Source: Hetaerina americana | Taxonomy: Eukaryota > Arthropoda > Insecta > Odonata > Calopterygidae | Assembly: GCA_022747635.1 (NCBI GenBank) | Contig: JAKTNV010000162.1 | Span: forward strand, 1 to 64,000 | DNA: 64,000 nt | Reading direction: 5' to 3' | In this document: positions 37,807 to 47,104 of the stretch, piece by piece | Position numbering within the stretch: the first letter of the stretch is position 1 | Layout: every line of letters begins with the position of its first letter | The notes under the pieces: generated by a model | Database searches by the model: none | What the model saw: only the letters and a program-made list of their open reading frames with translations | Told to the model about the DNA's origin: nothing | Position numbers and translations under genes: made by a program

Positions 37807-39733
37807 TGGGCATTGCATAGAAAAAGAGCATTGTATAAGCAATGTATTGATTCTAATGATCCAGAGTTAATAAAATACTACAAAAGTTATTGTAAAATTT
37901 TGAGAACTACCATTACTCTAGCAAAAAAGCTGTATACCAGCTCCTTGATAACAAATTCATCTAATAAATCTAAGACTATCTGGAAAGTAGTGAAGCAGGA
38001 AACAGGGAAAAATAAAATTAATAGCTATACAATATCTAAAATACGTTATAATGGCACAACAATAACAAGTGTCCAAAAATTTTTAGATATTTTCAATGAT
38101 TACTTTGCCCAAGTAGGTCTCGATCAAACTCCCAAACAGTCACTCACTAACACAGGTACTTCTAAAATGGTCATCAATTCCTCCTCTATATATCTAGAAC
38201 CTGTTACTAAAAATGAAATATTGAGGATAATCAATCAGTTAAATAATAAATATACATGTGGCCCTGATGGTATACCTGATGCTGTTATAAAAAGTTGTGT
38301 CACCTTTATTGCTGAACCACTGACTGAAATTTGTAATCTTTCCCTAAGTGCTGGTCAATTTCCCTCCAAATTTAAAGTTGCAAAAATTAAAGCTCTGTTT
38401 AAAAAAGGAGAGAAGGAAAACATTGAGAATTATAGACCAATTTCCTTACTTTCAGGTTTCTCCAAAATTTTGGAGAAGGTCATGTATCTGAGATTGATTT
38501 CCTCTTTCGATAAATCCTCTGTCATTGACAATCATCAATTTGGCTTCAGAAGGAATAAGTCCATTAATGATGCCCTTTTCTCATTTACAAAAATATATGG
38601 AATGCCTTATATAGTAAAAGTCATGTTGCAGGGCTTTTTATTGATTTAAAAAAAGCTTTCGATACAGGTAACCATGGAATTCTTTTGAAATAATTAGAAA
38701 CATATGGTATAAGAGGCAATGCAAAGGACTGGTTTAAATCATATTTAACTGATAGGTCACAATATATTGAAATGAATTTATCTGTATCAAGTACAATTTC
38801 TGTTATTTGTGGAGTTCCGCAGGGCTCCATTCTTGGACCACTACTATTTTTAGTCTTCATAAATGATTTACCTGCAAATTTACCACTCTCCAATACAATA
38901 CTATTTACTGATGATACTAACTTAATTTTTAATAACCATAATCCCATTCAGTTAATGAACGAGGTAACAGGAACTACACATAATTTGATGAACTGGCTCA
39001 CTGACAATAAGCTATCTTTAAATGATAGTAAAACACATTATTTAAATTTCAACCTCAAGAAGAAGTTAATAAATCATAATCCAATAATTAACGGTTGCCC
39101 CATAAAAGAACTAAAGGTAACAAAGTTTTTAGGTATTTGGATTGACTCTAATCTTTCATGGAAGGAACGTATTAATAAATTAACTCAAAAACTGGCACAA
39201 ATCTGTTATGCATTCCGTGTACTCAAGGAAATCATTTGCATTAAGACATTGAGAACTATATATTTTGGCTATGTGCAGTCACTTCTCAATTATGGTATTC
39301 CCTTTTGGGGCTCCTCTATCTTCCTTCCAAAATTATTTAAAATGCAAAAAAACATTATTCGCATAATAACTAATTGTAATAATAGAGCTCCCAGTAAACC
39401 TATTTTTGAAAAAATAGAAATCTTACCTCTTCCTTGTATGTACATTCTTGAAACAGTGTCTCTTATTAACAAAAATCAAGACATGTTTATTAAAAATTGT
39501 GACCTTCATAGTCATAATACGAGAAGGCAAAATGCATTCCATGTAAGTCAGCACAGAGTAGATAAAACCAATAAAGGGATAGATCATCAGGGAATACATA
39601 TGTACAATTGCCTGCTTATATTAAAAATATAAAAAGTTCCTATAAATTCAAGTGTGCCGTGAAAAAACTACTTTTATGTAAATTATTCTATAGTGTAGAT
39701 GATTTTCTAATGCATACCATTTTAAATGTATAA
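37807..39733 (+). pseudogene. LINE reverse transcriptase, decayed (two frameshifts, one nonsense codon)
   Basis: Segment 1 (37807 to about 38600) has a basic pre-RT region, GPDGIP, NYRPISLLS and HQFGFRRNKS. A frameshift between about 38590 and 38613 moves the frame: 38613 onward encodes motif A as FIDLKKAFDT, then a TAA at 38691-38693, then GVPQGSILGPL (motif B) and FTDDTN (motif C, near 38904-38921). Most relatives have Ala where this copy has Thr before the DD pair. The thumb and C-terminal region follow, including WLTDNKLSLN and HNTRRQNAFHV. A second frameshift near 39612 is needed to continue into PAYIKNIKSSYKF and end at TAA 39731-39733. The track of RT motifs is unmistakable; the copy is dead. 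The clade (Jockey against CR1/L2-like) is not settled by eye. Confidence 0.9.
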
Positions 39734-39901
39734 TTGGAATGTGTTAATCCCAAGAAAATTGTAAATTGTATGTATTTGTATTGTTCATATTGTTTTAATA
39801 TTTTGCATAACGTCTTTTATTGATATGAAGTGTAAAACATGTATTGACAAAGCCATGCATAATTCAATGCCTATGGTGAAGAAATAAATTGAATTGAATT
39901 T
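39734..39901 (+). other. LINE 3' UTR and short-repeat tail
   Basis: Non-coding AT-rich stretch after the last stop of the LINE. It includes AATAAA at 39883-39888 and ends in an AATTGAATTGAATT run directly against satellite B. The phase of satellite B at entry is inside a monomer, at the AGTGTCATATGTATAT segment. Confidence 0.75.
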
Positions 39902-42900
39902 AAGTGTCATATGTATATATGCACTATTCCCCCCTCTTGACAGGTAACTTCAACAAAAGAAGACCATGGATGGCAAGGATTAAGAAAGGTAAGAGAAGAC
40001 TTCTTGGTGGAAAAAAAATGTTATGATACCTTAGGGCACGTTTTTTAGCAAGTTACCTAGTCGTGAAAAACTTTGCGTAGTTAGAACCAATGAGGCAAAC
40101 CGCCGTTGGTTTTAACAATTTTTTGTTAAGAAGTTTTTTTTGTTTATGTACTTATACCCTTTCTCAACAGGTGACTGCAACAAAAGAAGATCATTGATGA
40201 TAAGGATAAAGAAAGATAAGAAAAGACTTCTTGGTTGAATAAAGATGTGTGAAGATGATTTAGGGAGCCTCTTTTGCAAAGCACCAAGTGGTGCAAAACG
40301 TTGCGTAGTTAGGGCCAATATGGTAACCCTCCGTGGGTTTTTACGCGGTTTTTTTGGAGAGAGTTTTTTGTATATCAGTACTAATACCTCCTCTCCGCAG
40401 GTGACTTAATGAAGAGAAGATCATTGAAGTCAAAAATGGAGAAAGAAAAGAGATACTTTTTCTTTGAAGAAAGGAGTGTGAATTAAGCTTAGTGAGCGTT
40501 TTAAAGTTAGGCACTTAGCGGTGCAAAACGTTGCGCAGTAAAGGCTCATAAGGCTAAAAGCCGCGGGTTGTAACGCGGTAATGGTAAAGAGTGATATATA
40601 TTAGTGATTAAATCCCCACTCTCCACAGGTGACTTCCGGAACAGAAGATCATTGATGACAAGAGTGAGGAAAGAAAAAGAAGATTTCTTGATTGAAAAAA
40701 GAAGTGTGAATATGTATTAAAGAGCGTGTTTTAAATTGGTATTTAGCGGTGCAAAACATTACGTAGTAAGGGCCAATAAGGAAACCCACCGTGGATATCT
40801 GCGTGGTTTTGGTGGGAAGTATTATATTCATTTCTGAACTAATCTTTCCTCTCTAAAGCTGATTTAAACAAAAGATAATCATGGATGTTAAGGATGAAAA
40901 AAAATAACAGAAGACTTCATGGTGGAATAAAAGAGTGTGAAGATAGCTTGCGGCGCGTTTTTAACTAGGCATCAAGTGGTGAAAACCGTTGAATAGTTAA
41001 TGCAAATAAGGCAAACCGCGAATAATTTTTACGCAGTTATTTTGATGAGTGTTATGTTTATTTGTACTTATCCCATCTCTCAACAGGTTACTGCAACAAA
41101 AGGACATCATGGATGTCAATGATTAAGAAAGATAAAAGAAAACTTTTTGGTGGAAAAAAATTTTGAAGATAGTTTAGGGAAGTTTTTTTTTGCTAGGCAC
41201 ATAGTGGTGCAAAACGTTGCATATTGAGTCCCCAAAAGGAGCACCGCAGTGGGATTTACGCGGTTTTGGTGAGGAGTTCATTTGTATATGTTTACTTATC
41301 CCACCTCTCCAGAGTTTACTCCAAGAAAAAAAGATAATGGATTTCAAGAAAGAAGAAAAAAAAGAGAAGACATCTTGATTGAAGAAAGTAATGTAAAGAT
41401 AGCTTACGGTGTTTTAGTTAGGCCTCTAATGTTAAATAACGTTTCGTAGGTTAAACAAATAAGGAAACGCGCCGTGGCTTTTTACGCGATTTTGGTGGGG
41501 AGTGTTATATGTATATATGTGCTAATCCCCTTTCTCCACAGGTGACTTACAGAAAAGTAGATCATGAATGTCAAGAATGAACAAAGAAAGGAAAAGACTT
41601 ATTGGTTAAAGAAAAGAATGTGAAGAAAGCTAAGGAAGCGAGTTCCGGTTAGGCACCTAACGGTGCAAAACGTTACGTAGTAAGGGCCCATAAGGAATCT
41701 GCCGTAGGTTTTACGTTGTTGTGGTGGAAAGGGTTGTATGTCTATGTGTTCTATTCCCCCTTCTCCACTGGTGACTTCAAGAAAAGAAGATCATGGATAG
41801 CAAGAATGGAGAAAGAAAAGAGAAGGCTTCTTTCTTGAAGAAAAAAGTAAGAAGATAGCTAAGGTCAAGTGGTTAGGCTAGGCACTAAGCGGTGCTAAAC
41901 GTTGCGTATTTAGGGTTCATAAAGCTACTCGCCGTGGGTATATACGCAGTTTTGGTGGGGAGTGTTTAATGTATGTTTGTAGTAACCCCTTTTCTTCACA
42001 GGTGACTTCAAGAAGATCATTATAGAATGAGGTGATCATTACAGGTGATTATAGAAGATCATGGATTTAAAGAATAAAGAAAGAAAGGAAAATACTTTTT
42101 GATTAAAGAAAGAACTGTGAAGATAGCATTCAGAGCGTGTTTATGTTTGGCACTCAGTGGTGAAAGAGATACTTCGTTGGGGCAAATATGGCAACCCGCC
42201 GTGGGTTTTTACGCGGTTTTCGCTTTGGATCATTATATGTATATCTGTACTAATTCCCCGTCTCATCCGTCGACTTAAAGGAAATAGATTATGTATGTAA
42301 GTAATGAAGAAAGAAAAGAGAAAACCTAAAGGTTGAAGTATGAACTGTGAAGATATTTTAGGTCGCGTGTTTTAGTTAGCCACTAAGCTGTGTAAAAGGG
42401 TTCGTAGTTTGGGCCCATAAGGCAATACGCCGTGGGTATATAGTCGGTTTTGGTAGGGAATGTTATATGTATATGTGTACTAATCCAACCTATCCACAGC
42501 TGACTTCAAGAAAATAAGATCATGGATATCAAGAATGAAGAAAGAAAAAGATTTCTTGGTTGAAGAAAGAAGTGTGAAGATAGCTTAGGGCGCGTGTTTC
42601 AGTAAGGCACTTAGTTGTGCAAAACATTGCGTAGTAAGGGGCCATAAGGAAAACCGCCGTAGGTATCTCCGTGGTTATGGTGGGGAGTGTTATGTGTTAT
42701 GTTCACTAATCCTTCCTCTCTACAGCTGACTTTAACAGAAGAATATAAAGGATGTCAAGTATGAAGAAAGATAATTGCATACTTCTTCGTTGAAATAAAA
42801 GTGAGAAGATAGCTTAGGGATAGTGTTTAATTAGCAACATAGCGGTGCAAATCGGTACATGGTGACGGCCAGTAAGGCCATCCGCCGTGGGTATCTCTGT

Positions 42901-42954
42901 GGTTTTTGTGGATAGTGTCATATGTATATATGCATTATTCCCCACTCTGAACAG

Positions 42955-42999
42955 GTGACTTCAACAAAAGAAGACCATGGATGTCAAGGATTAAGGAAG
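42955..42999 (+). other. Exon-like 45-nt segment in a satellite B monomer
   Basis: The segment is preceded by a pyrimidine-rich stretch ending in ACAG (42951-42954) and followed by GTAAGA at 43000-43005, so it has acceptor and donor consensus on its two sides. One frame is open for 15 codons. Segments of the same length with the same flanks occur at 39944-39988 and 57854-57898. I have no evidence that they are spliced; most other monomer classes have GATAAG or GAAAAG in place of the GTAAG donor. Confidence 0.3.
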
Positions 43000-45900
43000 G
43001 TAAGAGAAGATTTCTTGGTTGAAAAAGGAAATCTTAAGATAGCTTAGGGCACGTTTTTTTGCTAGGTATCTAGTCGTGCAAAACGTTGCGTAGTTTGGGC
43101 CAATGAAGCAAACCGCCGTTCGATTTAACGTTTTTTTGTATGGAAGTGATTTATGTTCATGTGTACTTAAACCCTCTCTCAAAAGGTGCCTGCAACAAAA
43201 GTAGATCATTGATGTCAAGTATAAAGAAAGATAAGAAAATATTTCTTGGTTGGCAAAAGTGTGAAGATAGCTTAGGGCGCCTTTTTTTGCAAAACACCTA
43301 GTGGGTCAAATCGTTGCTTAGTTATGGCCAATATGGTAACCCGCCATGGGTTTTTACGCGGTTTTTTTGGTGAGGGTTTTTTGTATATCCGCACTAATAC
43401 CTCCACTCCGCAGGTGATTTCATGAAGACAAGTTCATAGAAGTCAAGAATGGAGAAAGAAAGGAGATACTTTTTTTTTGAAGAAAGGAATGTGAATGCGG
43501 TTTTGGTGAGGAGTTTTTATGTATATGTTAACTTATCCCACCTCTCAAGAGTTGATTTCAAGAAAAGAAGATATTGGATTTCAAGAAAGAAGAAAGAAAA
43601 GAGAAGACTTCTTGATTGAAAAAAGTAGTGTAAAGATATCTTACGGCGCGTGTTTTAGTTAGGCGCCTATTGTTACAGAACGTTTCGTAGGTTAGGCAAA
43701 TAAGGAAACGCGCCCTGGGTTTTTACGTAGTTTTTGAGTGGAATGGTATATGTATATCAGTACTAATCCAACATCCCCGCAGGTGACTTACAGGAAAGTA
43801 GGTCATGAATGTCAGGAATGAAGAAAGAAAGGAAGGAACTTCTTAGTTGAAGTAAGGAATGTGAAGATAGATTATGAAGCGTGTTTTAGTTAGGCACTGT
43901 GCGGTGCAAAGCGTTGCAAAGTGAGGCCCCTAAGGCAGTAAGTTATGGGTTTTTAAATATTTTTGTGGGGAGTGTTATATATTTATGTGAACTTATCCCC
44001 CCTCTCCACAGGTGACTTCAAGAAAAAAGATTATGGGTGTCTAGAATCAAGCAAGAGGGGAAAAGACTTCTTTGTTGAAGAAAGTAATGTGAAGAAAGCT
44101 TAGGAGGCGTGTTTTAGTTAGGCATCTAGCGGTGCAAAACGTTACGTAGAAAGGGCCCATAAGGAATCTGCCGTGGGTTTTACGCTGTTGTTGTGGAGAG
44201 GGTTGTATGTATATGTATACTATTCCCCCTACTCCACTAGTGACTTCAAGAAAAGAGGATCATGGATACCAAGAATTGAGAAAGAAAAGAGAAGGCTTCT
44301 TTGTTGAAGAAAGAAGTGTTATAAAAGCTAAGGTCATAGGTAAGGCTAGGCACCAAGCGGTGCTAAACGTTGCGTAGTTAGGGTTCATAAGGCTCCTCGC
44401 CGAGGGTGTATCCGCAGTTTGGTTGGGAGTGTTTAATGTATGTTTGAACTAAGCCCTTTTCTCCACAAGTGACTTCAAAAAAAAGAAGATCATGCATGTA
44501 AAGATTTAAGAAAGAAAGGAAAAGACTTTTTGGTTAAAGAAAGAAGTGTGAAGATAGCTTTCGGAGCGTGTATTCGTTAGGCACACAGTGGTGACAAAAA
44601 TAGGTAGTTGGGGCAAATATGGCAACCCGCCGTGGGATTTTCCGCGGTTTTTGTTGGGATCATTATATGTATATCTGTACTAAATCGCCGTCTCTTCAGG
44701 CGACCTAAAGGAAATAGATTATTTATGTCAATAATGAAAAAGAAAAGAGAAGACTTAAAGGTTGAAGTACGAACTGTGAAGATACCTAAGTGCGCGTGTT
44801 TTAGTTAACCACTAAGCGGTGTAAAACGTTGCGTAGTGTGGGCCCATAAGGCAACCCGCCGTGGATATATACGCGGTTTTGGTAGGGAATGTTATATTAA
44901 TATGTGTACTAATCCAACCTATACACAGTTGACTTCAAGAAAAGAAGATCATTGATGTCAGAATGGTAAAAGAAAAGAGAAGACTTCTTTGTTGACGAAA
45001 GAAGTGTGAAGAAAGCTAAAGTCACCATTTTCAGGTAAACACTTAGCGGTGCAAAACGTTATGTAGTTACGGCCCATAAGGACAAGCCTTGGGTTTTTAC
45101 GCGGTTATGGTAGGGAGTGTTATATGAATAAGTGTTCTTATCCCCACTCTCCACAGGTGTCTTCCAGAAAAGGAGATCATGGATATCAAGAATGAAGAAA
45201 GAAAAGAATTTTTGGTTGAAGAAAGAAGTGTGAAGATAGCTTAGGGCGCGTGTTTCAGTTAGTGGTGCAAAGTAAGTTTCACTTAGTGGTGCAAAACATT
45301 ACGTAGTAAGGGCCCATAAGGAAAACCGCCGTGGGTATCTCCGTGAGTATGGTGGGGAGTGTTAGGTGTTATGTTCACTAATCCTTCCTCTCTACAGCTG
45401 ACTTTAACAGAAGAAGATAAAAGATGTCAAGTATGAAGAAAGATAAATGCATACTTTTAGTTGAAATAAAAGTGAGAAGATAGCTTAGGGATAGTGTTTT
45501 AGTTAGGCACCTAGTGGTGCAAAACGTTGTGTAGTATAGGCCAATATGGTAACTCGCCGTGAGTTTTTACGTGGTTTTTGTGGGGAGTGTTATATGAATA
45601 AGTATATATCTGTACTTATTCCCCCTCTTGGGCAGGTGACTTCAAGAAAAGAAGGTCATGGATGTCAAGAAAATGGAAAAATTGATATGGTTTCTTGGTT
45701 GTAGAAAGAAGTGTAAAGATAGCTTAAAGTACGTGTTTTAGTTAGCAACATAGCGGTGCAAAACGGTACATGGTGACGACCAGTAAGGCCATTCGCCGTG
45801 GGTATCTCTGTGGTTTTCGTGGATAGTGTCATATGTATATATGCACTTATCCCCCGTCTCCAATGGTGACTTCAACAAAAGAAGACCATGAATGTCAAGG

Positions 45901-46051
45901 ATAAAGAAAGGTAAAGGAAGACTTCCTGGTTGAAAATAGAAATGTTTAGATAGTTTAGGGTTTTTTTTAGCTAGGTCCCTAGTCGTGCAAAACGTTGCGT
46001 AGTTAGGGCCAATGAGGCAAACCGCCGTTGGTTTAAACGATTTTTTGTAAA

Positions 46052-46063
46052 GAAGTGATTTAT
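46052..46063 (+). repeat. Target-site duplication, left copy
   Basis: GAAGTGATTTAT occurs here and again at 47093-47104, immediately flanking the Penelope-like insert. The same 12 bases are part of the ordinary satellite B monomer (compare GAAGTGATTTATG near 43140 and 58045), so they represent the pre-insertion site duplicated on integration. Confidence 0.85.
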
Positions 46064-46108
46064 ATATTCTATTGTTTCAGGCTTCACTTCGTGGAAATAA
46101 TTGATATC

Positions 46109-46146
46109 CATTATTGAAATAGAAAGAAAGACTTGTACTTTTCCAC
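46109..46146 (+). repeat. Inverted terminal segment of Penelope-like element, left arm
   Basis: CATTATTGAAAT to TACTTTTCCAC; pairs with 47056-47093 at 37 of 38 positions. Inverted 5' segments are known for Penelope-like insertions and fit template switching or twin priming during integration. Confidence 0.88.
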
Positions 46147-47091
46147 AGATGTTCCAGCCTTCAGCAACATACGTCCACCCTCCGACGCCTGAAGAAGACT
46201 ATTGGCAAGGAAGACCTCATCATCCAGAAAGCTGACAAGGGATCTAGTGTCGTAGTGTTGGATAAACGAGTGTATGTGGAAAAGTGTCTTCAGTTCATCA
46301 ACAACAATCCTATTACCCTGTTATCCAAAGACCCAACCGCGAGTTTCCAAAGTGAAGTGAAACGTACCGTGTTCAAGTGTAAGTTTTTAAATGCTAGGGA
46401 AAAATTTAGTTTAATCCAAATGAACCCCTCCGCCCCCAGGTTGTACGGACTCCCCAAATTACACAAAAAAGCCATACCTATTCGGGCTGTCATCTCAGCT
46501 GTGTCCGCCCCTTCACACCTTCTAGCACGAAAATTAGACGTTTTGCTCCGAGATCTCACAGGTTTTAAACCTAAATATGGAGTTAAAAACTCTAGAGAGC
46601 TAGCCCGAAAATTGAAAGATATTGATGTCCCGGAAAAAGCGATGCTAGTCTCCTTCGACATTAGCAATTTATTTACTTGCGTACCAATATCGGAAACTTT
46701 GCTTAGGGTGGAAGAACTACTCAAGGATTCCACCATTGCCCAAAATATCTCAGACGAATTGGTCCCCCTCATCAAAATTACAGTTAACCAAAATTATTTT
46801 AGTTTCAACCACACCCTTTACAGCCAAACGGATGGGTTAGCTATGGGTTCCCCACTGTCCCCCTTCCTAACCGAAGTCTTCCTCAATTCTGTAGAAGCAC
46901 ATCTTTTTAATGCTGATAATCATCATAACAAAAACGTGGGCTATTGGTTTCGTTACGTGGACGATATACTATGCCTTTGGACCGGAACCAACTGACAGTT
47001 AGACTCCATCCTTAATTTCCTAAACACTCTTCATCGAAATATTAAAAACAAATCCGTGGAAAAGTACAAGTCTTTCTTTCAATTTCAATAA
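46147..47091 (+). pseudogene. Penelope-like reverse transcriptase fragment with nonsense codon
   Basis: The frame is open from the end of the inverted segment and encodes LIIQKADKGSSVVVLDK near 46209-46262, then PRLYGLPKLHKKA (46435 on), RAVISAVSAP, motif A FDISNLFTCVP, DGLAMGSPLSPFLTEVF and RYVDDI. These are the hallmark RT motifs of Penelope-like elements; the YGLPKLHK block in particular separates them from LINEs and LTR elements. A TGA at 46993-46995 interrupts the frame, probably a CGA-to-TGA change. The frame then continues through QLDSILNFLNTLHRN to TAA at 47089-47091. The C-terminal RT part and the GIY-YIG endonuclease are missing. GTG at 46255 is only an internal codon. Inactive copy. 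Confidence 0.92.
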
Positions 47092-47093
47092 TG
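47056..47093 (+). repeat. Inverted terminal segment of Penelope-like element, right arm
   Basis: GTGGAAAAGTAC to TTTCAATAATG; reverse complement of 46109-46146 with one difference. Its last base overlaps the first base of the right target-site duplication. Confidence 0.88.
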
Positions 47094-47104
47094 AAGTGAT
47101 TTAT
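47093..47104 (+). repeat. Target-site duplication, right copy
   Basis: GAAGTGATTTAT, identical to 46052-46063. Satellite B resumes directly after it (TTTTATGTGAACTTATACCC), in the phase expected from the left side. Confidence 0.85.

Larger units (their letters stand above)
37806..39901 (+). mobile_element. 5'-truncated non-LTR retrotransposon (LINE), Jockey/CR1-like
   Basis: About 2.1 kb of LINE sequence contains the pre-RT region, reverse transcriptase, C-terminal region and 3' UTR. The endonuclease and any ORF1 are absent, as in usual 5' truncation. The 3' end carries AATAAA at 39883-39888 followed by a short TTGAA-type repeat, a form of tail known from several arthropod LINE clades. The left flank is satellite A and the right flank is satellite B. 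I find no target-site duplication, so the element sits at, or has been captured by, the junction of the two satellites. Confidence 0.9.
39902..46063 (+). repeat. Satellite B tandem array, proximal block
   Basis: Head-to-tail monomers of about 228 bp (sites near 39942, 40169, 40399, 40627, 40854, 41084, 41310, 41540 and 41768), much more diverged from one another than in satellite A. The typical order is: an ACTAATCCCCCCTCTCCACAG-like segment, GTGACTTCAAGAAAAGAAG, a purine-rich stretch, ACTTCTTGGTTGAAGAAAG, GTGTGAAGATAGCTTAGGGC, GTTTTAGTTAGGCACCTAGT, GGTGCAAAACGTTGCGTAG, GGCCCATAAGG, CCGCCGTGGGTTTTTACGCGG, and GGTGGGGAGTGTTATATG. Monomer classes recur in order, giving a higher-order repeat: the GACCATGGATG class lies near 39942, 42953 and 45865. 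There are internal deletions and chimeric monomers, for example near 42000-42060 and 43496. No gene is supported. Confidence 0.93.
46064..47092 (+). mobile_element. Truncated Penelope-like element with inverted termini
   Basis: A 1,029-bp insert in satellite B, bounded by a 12-bp target-site duplication. It contains the RT core of a Penelope-like element but no GIY-YIG endonuclease, so it is truncated at the 3' side as well as the 5' side. A 38-nt segment at 46109-46146 is the reverse complement of 47056-47093 with one mismatch. At the 3' side this segment is part of the RT reading frame, so the 5' copy is an inverted duplication of internal sequence. About 45 bp before it (46064-46108) I cannot identify. 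Confidence 0.9.

Noticed and set aside
46290..46775. 161-codon ORF on the minus strand
   Set aside because: It is antisense to the Penelope-like RT, whose motifs are clear on the plus strand.
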